Shown piece after piece: positions 45,478 through 53,072 of a stretch of 64,000 nt of DNA. This DNA comes from Acetobacteraceae bacterium. Its GTDB lineage: Bacteria; Pseudomonadota; Alphaproteobacteria; Acetobacterales; Acetobacteraceae. The position numbers were made by a program, and so were the translations under genes. The DNA lies in the NCBI GenBank assembly GCA_024280945.1, contig JAMXLO010000116.1:48948-112947 (forward strand), read 5' to 3'. Every line of letters starts with the position of its first letter. Position 1 is the stretch's first letter. The notes under the pieces are model-generated. The model made no database searches, was not told the DNA's origin, and saw only the letters and a program-made list of their open reading frames with translations.

Positions 45478-46490
45478 CAACGTCCCGGGGTGAAGATGCG
45501 ATCGAACATGCCGCCGTCGGCGAAGTAGGCGGCCTGCGCGGTGTTCCAGCCGCCAAAATCCTGAATGGTGACGAGCCTCATCGCCGGGTAGCGCTCGGCA
45601 TACTGCGCTGCAACGGTCGGGTCGCGCGGCCGGTAGTAGTTTTTCGCGGCGATCTCCTGGGCCTCTCTCGTATAGAGGAATTGCAGATACGCCTCCGCTA
45701 CTGCACGCGTGCCCTTCCTGTCTACGACGCTGTCGACCATCGCGACCGGTGGCTCCGCCAGGATGCTGATGGATGGATAAACGATACTGAACTCGTCAGC
45801 ACCGAATTCCTTGCGGGCCAGCCATGCCTCGTTCTCCCATGCGATGAGCACGTCGCCGAGGCCACGCTGGGCGAAACTGTTGGTGGCACCGCGCGCACCG
45901 GTGTCGAGCACCGGCACGCGGCGGAACAGCAGGTGCATAAATTCTTCCGTCGATTCGTTCTTGGCATTCGGCTGAGCCTGTGCCCAGGCAAGCGCGGCAA
46001 GAAAGTTCCAGCGCGCGCCGCCAGAGGTCTTCGGGTTGGGCGTGACGATCGCAACATCCTGCCGGACCAGATCCGGCCAGTCATGAATGCCCTTGGGATT
46101 GCCCTTGCGAACCAGCAGTACGATGGTGCTGGTCGTTGGCGAGCTGTTGTCGGGAAGCCTTGCCTGCCAGTCGGCTGCAAGCAGGCCGCGCCTGGCCAGC
46201 GCGTCTATGTCCGCGGCAAGCGCCAGGGTCACGACGTCCGCTTGCAGTCCGTCAAGCACCGCTCGTGCCTGCGCACCCGACCCCGCGTGTGACTGGTTGA
46301 TGGTAATGCGGTCGCCGGTCTTTTTCTTCCACTCAGAGATGAAAGCGCGGTTGATGTCCCGGTAAAGTTCCCGCGTCGGGTCGTAGGAGACGTTCAGCAG
46401 GGCCGCGTCTGCCGCAAATGCAGCAGATGCCATCGGCCCAACCGCGGCCGCGGCCAGCAGGGAACGCCGGCTGAGCGCGAGATATGGCAC
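45477..46490 (-). CDS. sbp: Sulfate ABC transporter substrate-binding protein
   Basis: Periplasmic receptor, 337 residues. GTG 46490 is preferred because GGAGG lies six bases upstream; TTG 46493 is the alternative. The signal peptide LSRRSLLAAAAVGPMASAAFA has paired arginines and may use Tat or Sec. Ligand-binding segments are NVSYDPTRELYRDIN, QSHAGSGAQARAVLDGL, PNPKTSGGARWNFLAAL and GLGDVLIAWENEA. First gene of the sbp-cysT-cysW-cysA unit. Confidence 0.94.
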   Translation of the reverse strand: MPYLALSRRSLLAAAAVGPMASAAFAADAALLNVSYDPTRELYRDINRAFISEWKKKTGDRITINQSHAGSGAQARAVLDGLQADVVTLALAADIDALARRGLLAADWQARLPDNSSPTTSTIVLLVRKGNPKGIHDWPDLVRQDVAIVTPNPKTSGGARWNFLAALAWAQAQPNAKNESTEEFMHLLFRRVPVLDTGARGATNSFAQRGLGDVLIAWENEAWLARKEFGADEFSIVYPSISILAEPPVAMVDSVVDRKGTRAVAEAYLQFLYTREAQEIAAKNYYRPRDPTVAAQYAERYPAMRLVTIQDFGGWNTAQAAYFADGGMFDRIFTPGR

Positions 46491-46651
46491 CAAATTCCTC
46501 CATCCGGATAGGGCGCAACCAATAGGAACACTCGCGCCACGAGTGCAATAGCAAAGCAGGATGCGCGGGTCGGGACAGAAGCAACAAGCGGAGGGCGGCG
46601 CTGACGTCGATGTCCTATCTCGTTGATATCACCTGCCAAGGACACATGAGC

Positions 46652-47110
46652 ATGAGCTTTCGTATCACGGGTCTTCCCGCCGAACCGTTCGCCGGCCTGT
46701 TCGATCTGTCGGATGACGCGCTTCGGGCCAGGGGCGCGGTGCGGCGTATCGCTGAGCATAACGCCCCATGTCGAGTAAGCCTGACCGATGCGCAGCCGGG
46801 CGATGAGGTGCTGCTGGTCAACTATGAGCACCATCCGGTTGACTCGCCGTATCGCATGCGCTTCGCCATCTACGTGCGGCGCGGCGAGGAGCAGTATGAC
46901 GCGATCGACCGGATACCGGAACAGCTGCGCACCCGCATGCTGGCCGTGCGTGCGTTCGATGCGAACGGCATGATGGCCGCCTGGGAGGTGGTCGACGGAC
47001 AGCAGGTGGAAGACGTGATCGAGCGCCTGTTCAGGAACGCCGATGCCGCCTATCTGCATGTGCATTATGCCGCACCGGGATGTTATGCCGCGCGTGTCGA
47101 TCGCGCCTGA
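46652..47110 (+). CDS. DUF1203 domain protein
   Basis: 152 residues from ATG 46652, the start that fits the family's MSFRITGLPAEPFAGLF beginning; ATG 46646 with AAGGA closer is an alternative. Further segments: NAPCRVSLTDAQPGDEVLLV, YEHHPVDSPYRMRFAIYVR and ADAAYLHVHYAAPGCYAARV. The family is widespread and without known function. The end overlaps alkB by 26 bp; the two are co-oriented. Confidence 0.82.
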   Translation: MSFRITGLPAEPFAGLFDLSDDALRARGAVRRIAEHNAPCRVSLTDAQPGDEVLLVNYEHHPVDSPYRMRFAIYVRRGEEQYDAIDRIPEQLRTRMLAVRAFDANGMMAAWEVVDGQQVEDVIERLFRNADAAYLHVHYAAPGCYAARVDRA

Positions 47111-47750
47111 TCTTTTGAGCGGATTGCCGGTCGGCCCCGCAATGGAGCCGATCGGCGATGGCGCCGTGGTGCTGCGTGGTTTCGCGCTGCCGCGAGCCGC
47201 CGATCTGCTGCGCGCGGTAGGGCAGATAGCGACCGCCGCACCGTTCCGCCACCTGATGACGCCTGGCGGCTATACGATGTCGGTGGCGATGACCAACTGC
47301 GGCACACTGGGCTGGGTGAGCGACCGCGGTGGCTACCGCTATCAGCGGGTGGATCCGCTGAGCGGCACCGAATGGCCAATGATGCCGCCGGCATTTCTGC
47401 ATCTCGCGGCCGAGGCAGGCGAACAGGCACGGTATGGCCGTTTCGTACCCGACGCCTGTCTGATCAATCGCTACGAACCCGGCGCACGGCTGTCACTGCA
47501 CCAGGATCGCGACGAGCACGACCGGCAGCAGCCGATCGTGTCCGTGTCGCTCGGTCTGCCGGCGATCTTCCTGTTCGGTGGTAACCGGCGCAACGATCGG
47601 CCACGGCGCATTCGCCTCCATCATGGGGACGTCGTGATCTGGGGAGGGCCGACGCGGCTCGCCTATCACGGTGTCGAGCCGCTGGTCGATGCGGAGCACC
47701 CGGTCACCGGCCGCTGCCGCATCAATCTCACCTTCCGCAAAGCGGGCTGA
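47085..47750 (+). CDS. alkB: DNA oxidative demethylase AlkB
   Basis: Fe(II)/2-oxoglutarate dioxygenase that repairs 1-methyladenine and 3-methylcytosine. 221 residues. The iron ligands are His139 and Asp141 (LHQDRDEHD) and His195 (LAYHGVEPL), and the 2-oxoglutarate arginine is in GRCRINLTFR. Substrate-binding NCGTLGWVSDRGGYRY is conserved. The start lies within the end of the DUF1203 gene. Confidence 0.95.
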   Translation: MPRVSIAPDLLSGLPVGPAMEPIGDGAVVLRGFALPRAADLLRAVGQIATAAPFRHLMTPGGYTMSVAMTNCGTLGWVSDRGGYRYQRVDPLSGTEWPMMPPAFLHLAAEAGEQARYGRFVPDACLINRYEPGARLSLHQDRDEHDRQQPIVSVSLGLPAIFLFGGNRRNDRPRRIRLHHGDVVIWGGPTRLAYHGVEPLVDAEHPVTGRCRINLTFRKAG

Positions 47751-47784
47751 TCGCTGACCCACCCAGCCGCATCGCGGCATTGTT

Positions 47785-47931
47785 ATACCAATGCTCTATG
47801 ACGAGAACGCATCCCGTCATGGCCCGCGAAGGCGGGCCATCCACGACTTCTCTCTGTGTTGCTGTCAAAGACGTGGATGGCTTTGCCAGGTCAGGCCATG
47901 GATAAGAGTCATGCTCATCGAGACTTGGTAT
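47785..47931. mobile_element. 147-bp palindromic element (MITE-like)
   Basis: Outer inverted repeats ATACCAA (47785-47791) and TTGGTAT (47925-47931) bound a large imperfect palindrome. Inner pairings include CCATCCACG against CGTGGATGG and GTCATGGCC against GGCCATGG. It also contains a CATGGCCCGCGAAGGCGGGC hairpin. No coding sequence. It lies between alkB and the Rieske gene, in convergent 3' ends. Confidence 0.65.
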
Positions 47932-48030
47932 TAGGAGGCAGCAGATGGGCGCCGGCATAACGGTGCTGATCGCCGCGTTCAGCATCTGAATTTCGACGCA
48001 CGAGCCACGCCACTCGGTCACGACATGCGG

Positions 48031-49605
48031 CTATTCCTGCTCGACCAGTTCACGCATCTGTCGGGCGGTGCGCAGCACGTGCCGTCCCTTGATGTGCGCA
48101 TGCACGAAGCGGTTGAGTGCCGCAGTCAGCGTCGGCGTCAGGTCTCGATCGGCCTGCAGCAGATTGATGCTGGCCAGCAATGTCTTGGTCAGATGCACCG
48201 AGATGATGAAGCGGTCGCGCCCGTGGTCGAACAGCTCGCTGACACTGCCGGCAATGAAGCCATCGACATTGGCGACGCGATAGGCACCGGTATCGAGCGC
48301 GGCATCCACATATCCGGCGTTGCGGCCGATGAAGCACGCAAGCTGCAGCAGAATGGCAGGCCACAGGCTCGGGCGCCGCTGCACGACGGTGAGCGCCGCC
48401 TCGGCGAAGGTGAGCGCGTGGGTGAAGTCGAGCCAGCCGACATTGTCGGCGAGCTTGCCACGGATGCTGGTAAACACGTCTTCGTCGGCATGCAGCAGAT
48501 TCCACGCCGCCGCCTCGACGAGTGCCCGGAAGATCGTCTCCGGCTGATGGCGTCCGCCCCACGCGGACACCACGGCCATCGCCGACTTCGCCGCCCTTCC
48601 GCGGAGGATCGCGGACCCCAATGGCGGGCTCGTCTCGGCTGCAATCCCCCAGCCGGCCAGGCGTGCGGCGTAGTCGCGGAATTCCGGCAGCAGGTCTTCG
48701 CGCCGCGCGTAGATCAGATTGCGCGCCAACAGGCACAGCAACGGTTCCGCCACAACGGCGCCCAGACGCCCTGCCAGCTCGACCGTCTTGACGACATAGA
48801 TCAGCGAGTGGCCGAAGCCGGCATAGTGGGCCAGCGCGGCCACTGCCAGGGCGGGCAGCAGGTCGTCCGGCGTCATGCCTGCATCGAGCGCGCCGCGCAG
48901 CATGGCGATGGCCATCGCTTCATCTTCCCGCTCCATCGCGTCAAGGAACGCCGCTTCGTTCCACGCGACCGAGCCGGCGGGAAACGGAAAACGGCCGCCG
49001 CCGCGGGCATCGTCGGCGATATGACCGAGAATTTCGCCGAGCGCGGCGAGTTTTTCGTCGTCGCTGCTCACTGGCCGATCGGACAGGCGCAGCCAGTCGG
49101 CGGCACCGGCGAATGCATGGGTCATGCCGAATTCCAGCTTCTCGGCGGCCCAGCCGATCGCCGTGCGCACGGCATCCGCCGGGTCCATCCGCAACTGGAT
49201 CAGCCGTGCGGTTTCCCGCACCAGGCGTTGCTGGTCGAGGTCCTCGAGACCGCGCATCACACCAGCAAGAATTTCGTCATGCCGATGGGCCGGATCAGGC
49301 GGAGTTACATCAAGCAGGACACGGCCGTTCTCCAGCCGGACGGGAAACCGCGTCAGCCGGTCGCCGCCGACCAACGTCCTGCCGGTTGCCAGGTCGAACT
49401 TCCAATTGTGCCAGTTGCAGGTCAGCACACAGCCCTCGGTAAGCGTGCCTTCGCTCAGCGGGTAGCCCTCATGCGGGCAGCGGTTTGCGCAGGCGAAGAC
49501 GCCCGCTTCGCTGTGTACCAGCAGGATTTGCCGTCCGTCGTGGCGGACGACGGCCTTTTCCTTCTCCACCAGATCCGCCAACGAGATCGCGTCGATCCAA
49601 CCCAT
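48031..49605 (-). CDS. Rieske [2Fe-2S] protein with large helical C-terminal domain
   Basis: 524 residues from ATG 49605 (GAAGGAGACGG upstream). Residues 1-100 form a Rieske domain with ligands in CPHEG and CNWHNWKFD, then about 420 residues of mostly helical sequence with several histidines (HYAGFGHSLIYVVKTVELAG). The C-terminal part recalls questin-oxidase-like domains, a weak match by eye. A flavin-free oxygenase or electron-transfer fusion is an inference. The upstream regulator overlaps its 5' end by 137 bp. Confidence 0.72.
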   Translation of the reverse strand: MGWIDAISLADLVEKEKAVVRHDGRQILLVHSEAGVFACANRCPHEGYPLSEGTLTEGCVLTCNWHNWKFDLATGRTLVGGDRLTRFPVRLENGRVLLDVTPPDPAHRHDEILAGVMRGLEDLDQQRLVRETARLIQLRMDPADAVRTAIGWAAEKLEFGMTHAFAGAADWLRLSDRPVSSDDEKLAALGEILGHIADDARGGGRFPFPAGSVAWNEAAFLDAMEREDEAMAIAMLRGALDAGMTPDDLLPALAVAALAHYAGFGHSLIYVVKTVELAGRLGAVVAEPLLCLLARNLIYARREDLLPEFRDYAARLAGWGIAAETSPPLGSAILRGRAAKSAMAVVSAWGGRHQPETIFRALVEAAAWNLLHADEDVFTSIRGKLADNVGWLDFTHALTFAEAALTVVQRRPSLWPAILLQLACFIGRNAGYVDAALDTGAYRVANVDGFIAGSVSELFDHGRDRFIISVHLTKTLLASINLLQADRDLTPTLTAALNRFVHAHIKGRHVLRTARQMRELVEQE

Positions 49606-50254
49606 CGTCCGTCTCCTTCCCGGCATGATCTTGCGTGATGCGATAGGCGCAGCGCCGTGCGCCCGCGAGTGCATGCTCGATCCGCCGCACCGTCACGCCC
49701 GGTCCCAGCACGTCGCGGAACACCTCCAACTCCGCGCGACAGAAACCCTGACAAGCCGCGGCGGCGGCGCAGATCGGGCAATGATTCTCCAGCAGCAGGA
49801 GGCCGTCCGTATCGGCGCGCCATTCGGCCATGTAGCCTTCGCCGGAACGCAACTGCGCCAGCCGCGCGACCCGTGCCCGGAGCGTGGTGAGCTTGGCGAG
49901 CGCGGCGCGGTAGGCGCGTCTGGTTTCCTGTTCGCGCGCGCACACCAGTCGTTCCAGCGCGGCCTCGCCGAGTGTCGTCCGCACGGCCTCGATCAAGCGC
50001 ACGGTGAGTTCCGCATGGGTATCCGGGAAACGACGGTGCGCTGACGGTGCAAGGTGCCAGAAGCGAGCCGGCCGGCCGACGCCATTCTTTTCGGCAACGG
50101 CTTCGACCAGCCCATCGTCCGCCAGCTTGGTAAGCTGCTGGCGCGCAGCCTCCGCCGTGGTGCCGAGCATCGCGGCGATGTCCGCCGAGCGAAGCGGGCC
50201 GCGTCGCTTGAGCAGCCCGAGAATTCGGTTGCCGGCGCTGTTATCCAAGTCCAT
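49469..50254 (-). CDS. SufR/ArsR-type winged-helix regulator with Cys cluster
   Basis: 261 residues from ATG 50254. The N-terminal winged helix (ILGLLKRRGPLRSADIAAML, then AARQQLTKLADDGLVEAVAE) is followed by a helical linker and a cysteine set (CPICAAAAACQGFC ... CAYRIT) like the Fe-S ligands of SufR. The reading frame continues 50 residues past the usual family end, into the Rieske gene in another frame. An inverted repeat covers its start codon, suggesting autoregulation. Confidence 0.78.
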   Translation of the reverse strand: MDLDNSAGNRILGLLKRRGPLRSADIAAMLGTTAEAARQQLTKLADDGLVEAVAEKNGVGRPARFWHLAPSAHRRFPDTHAELTVRLIEAVRTTLGEAALERLVCAREQETRRAYRAALAKLTTLRARVARLAQLRSGEGYMAEWRADTDGLLLLENHCPICAAAAACQGFCRAELEVFRDVLGPGVTVRRIEHALAGARRCAYRITQDHAGKETDDGLDRRDLVGGSGGEGKGRRPPRRTANPAGTQRSGRLRLRKPLPA

Positions 50255-50304
50255 CCTTGGATATTGCGCCGGCACCGCCGGTTACGCAAGTTCAGGCTTG
50301 GATA
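50242..50304. promoter_or_regulatory. Candidate operator: TATCCAAG / CTTGGATA inverted repeat plus third half-site
   Basis: TATCCAAG (50242-50249) and CTTGGATA (50256-50263) form a perfect inverted repeat with a 6-bp spacer over the regulator's ATG. A third CTTGGATA is at 50297-50304. Regulators of the SufR type often bind such repeats and repress their own operon. Partial coincidence with coding sequence cannot be excluded. Confidence 0.55.
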
Positions 50305-50317
50305 ATCGCGGGCGAGG

Positions 50318-50683
50318 TTACCCTACCTTCGGCTGCCACAGCCCAAGGGCCGCGCCGGTCGGGTCGATGATGATCGAGAGCGACCCTTCGCCCATCACTT
50401 CCATCACGTCCTTCACGATCGTCGCACCCAGCGATTTCGCCTTCGCGGTTGCGGCGACGATGTCGTCGACCTGCACATACGGCAACCACATCGATGGCGC
50501 GTCCGGCATCGGGTGCTTCATCATGCCACCTCCAGTGCCTTCACCGACGTTGATCAGAGTGTAGGTCATGCTGCCACCCATATCGACGTCGTTCAGCGCC
50601 CAGTCGAACAACGATCGATAGAACGACTTCGCCTTGGCGACGTCCTGTGTGTTGAGTTCGACATGCACGAACGGATTGGCCAT
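50318..50683 (-). CDS. VOC family (glyoxalase-like) protein
   Basis: 121 residues from ATG 50683 with GGGGAG upstream. The start ANPFVHVELNTQDVAKAKSF, the GGSMTYTLINVGEGTGGGMM region and the end SIIIDPTGAALGLWQPK are those of one-module glyoxalase/bleomycin-resistance-type proteins. The substrate is unknown. Divergent from the hydroxyacid dehydrogenase. Confidence 0.8.
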   Translation of the reverse strand: MANPFVHVELNTQDVAKAKSFYRSLFDWALNDVDMGGSMTYTLINVGEGTGGGMMKHPMPDAPSMWLPYVQVDDIVAATAKAKSLGATIVKDVMEVMGEGSLSIIIDPTGAALGLWQPKVG

Positions 50684-50798
50684 TGCGGCTCCCCTGTCTG
50701 AATACGCAAAGCCACGGAACGGCCATCCCCCCTCTTTGTGCAAGAGCAGAATGGCGCGACACTGAGATTTCATGATCACCAGGGAGCGAGACCCTCTC

Positions 50799-51779
50799 AT
50801 GCCCACCATCGTGCTCTGCCGGCCCCTGCATGCAAGCGGAATGGCGCTGCTGGAAGCCCGCCACGACGTCACCATCCGCACGCTGAACCGACCGTCAGCG
50901 AAGGACCTGGCCGACGCCATGCCGGGTGCACACGCGGTGCTGGTGGGCCTGGAGAAGGTGGACGAGGCGTTGCTTGCCGCGGCGCCCGAGTTGCGCATCG
51001 TGTCGCGCTTCGGCGTCGGCTACGACACGGTGGACATCCCAGCCTGCACACGCCGCGGTGTCGTGGTCGGCGTCACCAACGGCGCCAACGACCTGTCGGT
51101 GGCGGAGCACACGCTGATGCTGCTGCTCGCGGTGGCGCGGCGAACGATCGATATGGACGCCTCGGTGCGCGCGGGCAAATGGATGATCCGCGAGGGCCGC
51201 CCGATGGGCGAGCTGGCCGGCCGCACCATCCTGGTGGTCGGCTACGGCCGCATCGGCACGCGCGTTGCGCGCCTATGTGCGGCATTCGGCATGCAGGTGA
51301 TGGTGTGTGATCCCGCATTCCCCGTGCCGCGCATCGCCGCCGACGGGTTCACGCCGGTGACCGATATCGCTTCCGTGCTGCCGCGGATCGACGTCCTCAC
51401 CTTGCATTGCCCGCTCGGCGAGGACACGCGCCACATGGTGAACCGCGAGACGCTGGGGCTGATGAAGCCAACCGCCTGGCTGATCAATGCGGCGCGCGGG
51501 CCACTGGTGGACGAAGCGGCGCTGATCGAGGCGCTGTCGTCGGGCAGACTGGAAGCCGCCGGCCTCGATGTGCAGTTGCACGAGCCGCCTGATCCCGCCA
51601 ATCCGCTGCTGAAGCTGCCCAATGTCGTGCTGAGCCCGCACAATGCTGCCGCACCGCTGGAATGCAACGAGAAGATGTCGGTTCGCGCGGCGAAGAACAT
51701 GCTGGAACTGTTCGACGGCGTGCTGGATCCGGGTTACGTGGTCAACCCAGAGACGCTGCCGAACCGGCGGAACATGTAG
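50799..51779 (+). CDS. D-2-hydroxyacid dehydrogenase, NAD-binding
   Basis: 326 residues from ATG 50799 (GGGAGCGAG upstream). The Rossmann motif VGYGRIGTRVA, catalytic Arg in LINAARGPLVDE, Glu in GLDVQLHEPPD and His in SPHNAAAPLE fit the family. The enzyme converts 2-keto and D-2-hydroxy acids (for example phosphoglycerate-like or glyoxylate-type); the precise substrate is not readable. Confidence 0.9.
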   Translation: MPTIVLCRPLHASGMALLEARHDVTIRTLNRPSAKDLADAMPGAHAVLVGLEKVDEALLAAAPELRIVSRFGVGYDTVDIPACTRRGVVVGVTNGANDLSVAEHTLMLLLAVARRTIDMDASVRAGKWMIREGRPMGELAGRTILVVGYGRIGTRVARLCAAFGMQVMVCDPAFPVPRIAADGFTPVTDIASVLPRIDVLTLHCPLGEDTRHMVNRETLGLMKPTAWLINAARGPLVDEAALIEALSSGRLEAAGLDVQLHEPPDPANPLLKLPNVVLSPHNAAAPLECNEKMSVRAAKNMLELFDGVLDPGYVVNPETLPNRRNM

Positions 51780-51849
51780 CGTCAATTGCCGTGGCCATGT
51801 TTCAGTCCGCATGGCCACTTCATGCCGCTAGGGCACATCGATCGCTCGG

Positions 51850-52086
51850 ATGGATCGATCTTGGACGCACCTGACGATATTTGGTCACTGCGCCGTCACG
51901 TTGATGTTGGTGTGCTACGCGTTCGAGAAGCGCAGCCTTTGGTGGATTTTGGGTTTCGCGGCAGCCTGCGCCCTGGGACCCGCCTATGGCTTTCTTCAGG
52001 GAGCCTGGCCGTTTGGGATCGTAGAGGCAGTCTGGGCGATCGTGGCGGGTGGGCGATGGCAGGCGGCTCGCAAGTCAGCCCCGTGA
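51850..52086 (+). CDS. Small membrane protein
   Basis: 78 residues with two hydrophobic stretches (FGHCAVTLMLVCYAF; WWILGFAAACALGPAYGFL) and a third around VEAVWAIVAGG. It looks like a small inner-membrane protein. The stop is 12 bp inside the end of the convergent gene. No function known. Confidence 0.6.
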   Translation: MDRSWTHLTIFGHCAVTLMLVCYAFEKRSLWWILGFAAACALGPAYGFLQGAWPFGIVEAVWAIVAGGRWQAARKSAP

Positions 52087-52467
52087 CCTGAACACCGTGA
52101 ATAGCGTCTCAGCGTCCTCGGCTTCCGGAGGAGCCGTGATGACCAGTCTGGCCTGGCGTTTGTCCGACCACAGATCAAACGTCAGGAATGGGCAGCACGC
52201 CTTCTCGCGCCGTACCATTTCGGCGACCCATTCAGCGGCCTCGGGAGCATAGATCAGTTCAAGGCGCTGTCCTTCACGGACCTCCGACACCAGCGCGTCC
52301 CGGTTGAGCGCAGCGATCCAGGCAACGCGCGCGCGATACTCGCCCGCTTCCAGGCTGCAACAGATCGGTGTGGTTGGCCTATGCTTCTGCACCAGCGGCT
52401 CGAATTCCCTTGCCGGATCCTCCGGGTCGACGATCTCTAACCGCTGGAGTGTGGTGGCGATAGTCAC
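52075..52467 (-). CDS. Hypothetical protein with conserved CC motifs
   Basis: 130 residues from GTG 52467 (a TTG at 52497 also possible). The segments ICCSLEAGEYRARVAWIAAL, YAPEAAEWVAEMVRREKACC and LVITAPPEAEDAETLFTVF repeat a pattern I have seen in uncharacterised proteins of proteobacteria and actinobacteria. Two CC pairs suggest metal or thiol chemistry. No function is assigned. Confidence 0.65.
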   Translation of the reverse strand: MTIATTLQRLEIVDPEDPAREFEPLVQKHRPTTPICCSLEAGEYRARVAWIAALNRDALVSEVREGQRLELIYAPEAAEWVAEMVRREKACCPFLTFDLWSDKRQARLVITAPPEAEDAETLFTVFRSRG

Positions 52468-52571
52468 GCTTGGGGCGTGAAGCGGCGAACCACGCAAGGC
52501 GTTTGATCCGAATCAATGCGGGTGTGGCCCGGCTCGGCCCATGAAGTGCCGACACTCTGAGGAGAGCGGGA

Positions 52572-53072
52572 ATGCCCGGGATCACACTATCGGTCGAGGA
52601 GATCAAGGCGGCACCCCCCGAGGTGCGGCGCTGGCTGGAGCAGGAGATCGCCCGCGCGCTGGGGGTGCAAGCGGCGCCAGCGCCCGCGCAGGCGCCGTCG
52701 CTCGTTGGCTGCAACGTCGAGGAGGCGCGTGACATGCTGGCCCTGGTGCAGGGCATGCTGCCGGTCGTCAGCGTGTTCTTCGAACTCGGACGCGAAGCGG
52801 CGAGTGTTGCGGCGCATGGCCTGCGCGCGTTCCGCATCGCCGACATTCTGCGGCACACCAGGTTGCAGTCGCCCGACCAGGTCGTGCAGTGCCTGAACGT
52901 GCTGACCCAGGCGCTGCGGCGCTCGCGCGGCGACCCGGGGGCGGAGTTTTTCGCCCTCGACGACCAGGGGCACTGTCTGGTGGCGGAGGCGACGATGCGC
53001 AGCATCGTCCGGCTGTGGCAGGAGATCGTGGCGCAGCGGGCGCCTGAGCAGCCGATCGAGGCCTCAGCCTGA
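52572..53072 (+). CDS. Hypothetical protein
   Basis: 166 residues after a GAGGAGAG ribosome binding site. Largely helical (VEEIKAAPPEVRRWLEQEIA at the start, then EEARDMLALVQGMLPVVSVF). No membrane segment or signal peptide. The stop overlaps the end of the convergent RidA-repeat gene by 9 bp. Function unknown. Confidence 0.6.
   Translation: MPGITLSVEEIKAAPPEVRRWLEQEIARALGVQAAPAPAQAPSLVGCNVEEARDMLALVQGMLPVVSVFFELGREAASVAAHGLRAFRIADILRHTRLQSPDQVVQCLNVLTQALRRSRGDPGAEFFALDDQGHCLVAEATMRSIVRLWQEIVAQRAPEQPIEASA

Noticed and set aside
47728..48021. Minus-strand ORF between alkB and the Rieske gene
   Set aside because: Made mostly of the 147-bp palindromic element; no ribosome binding site.
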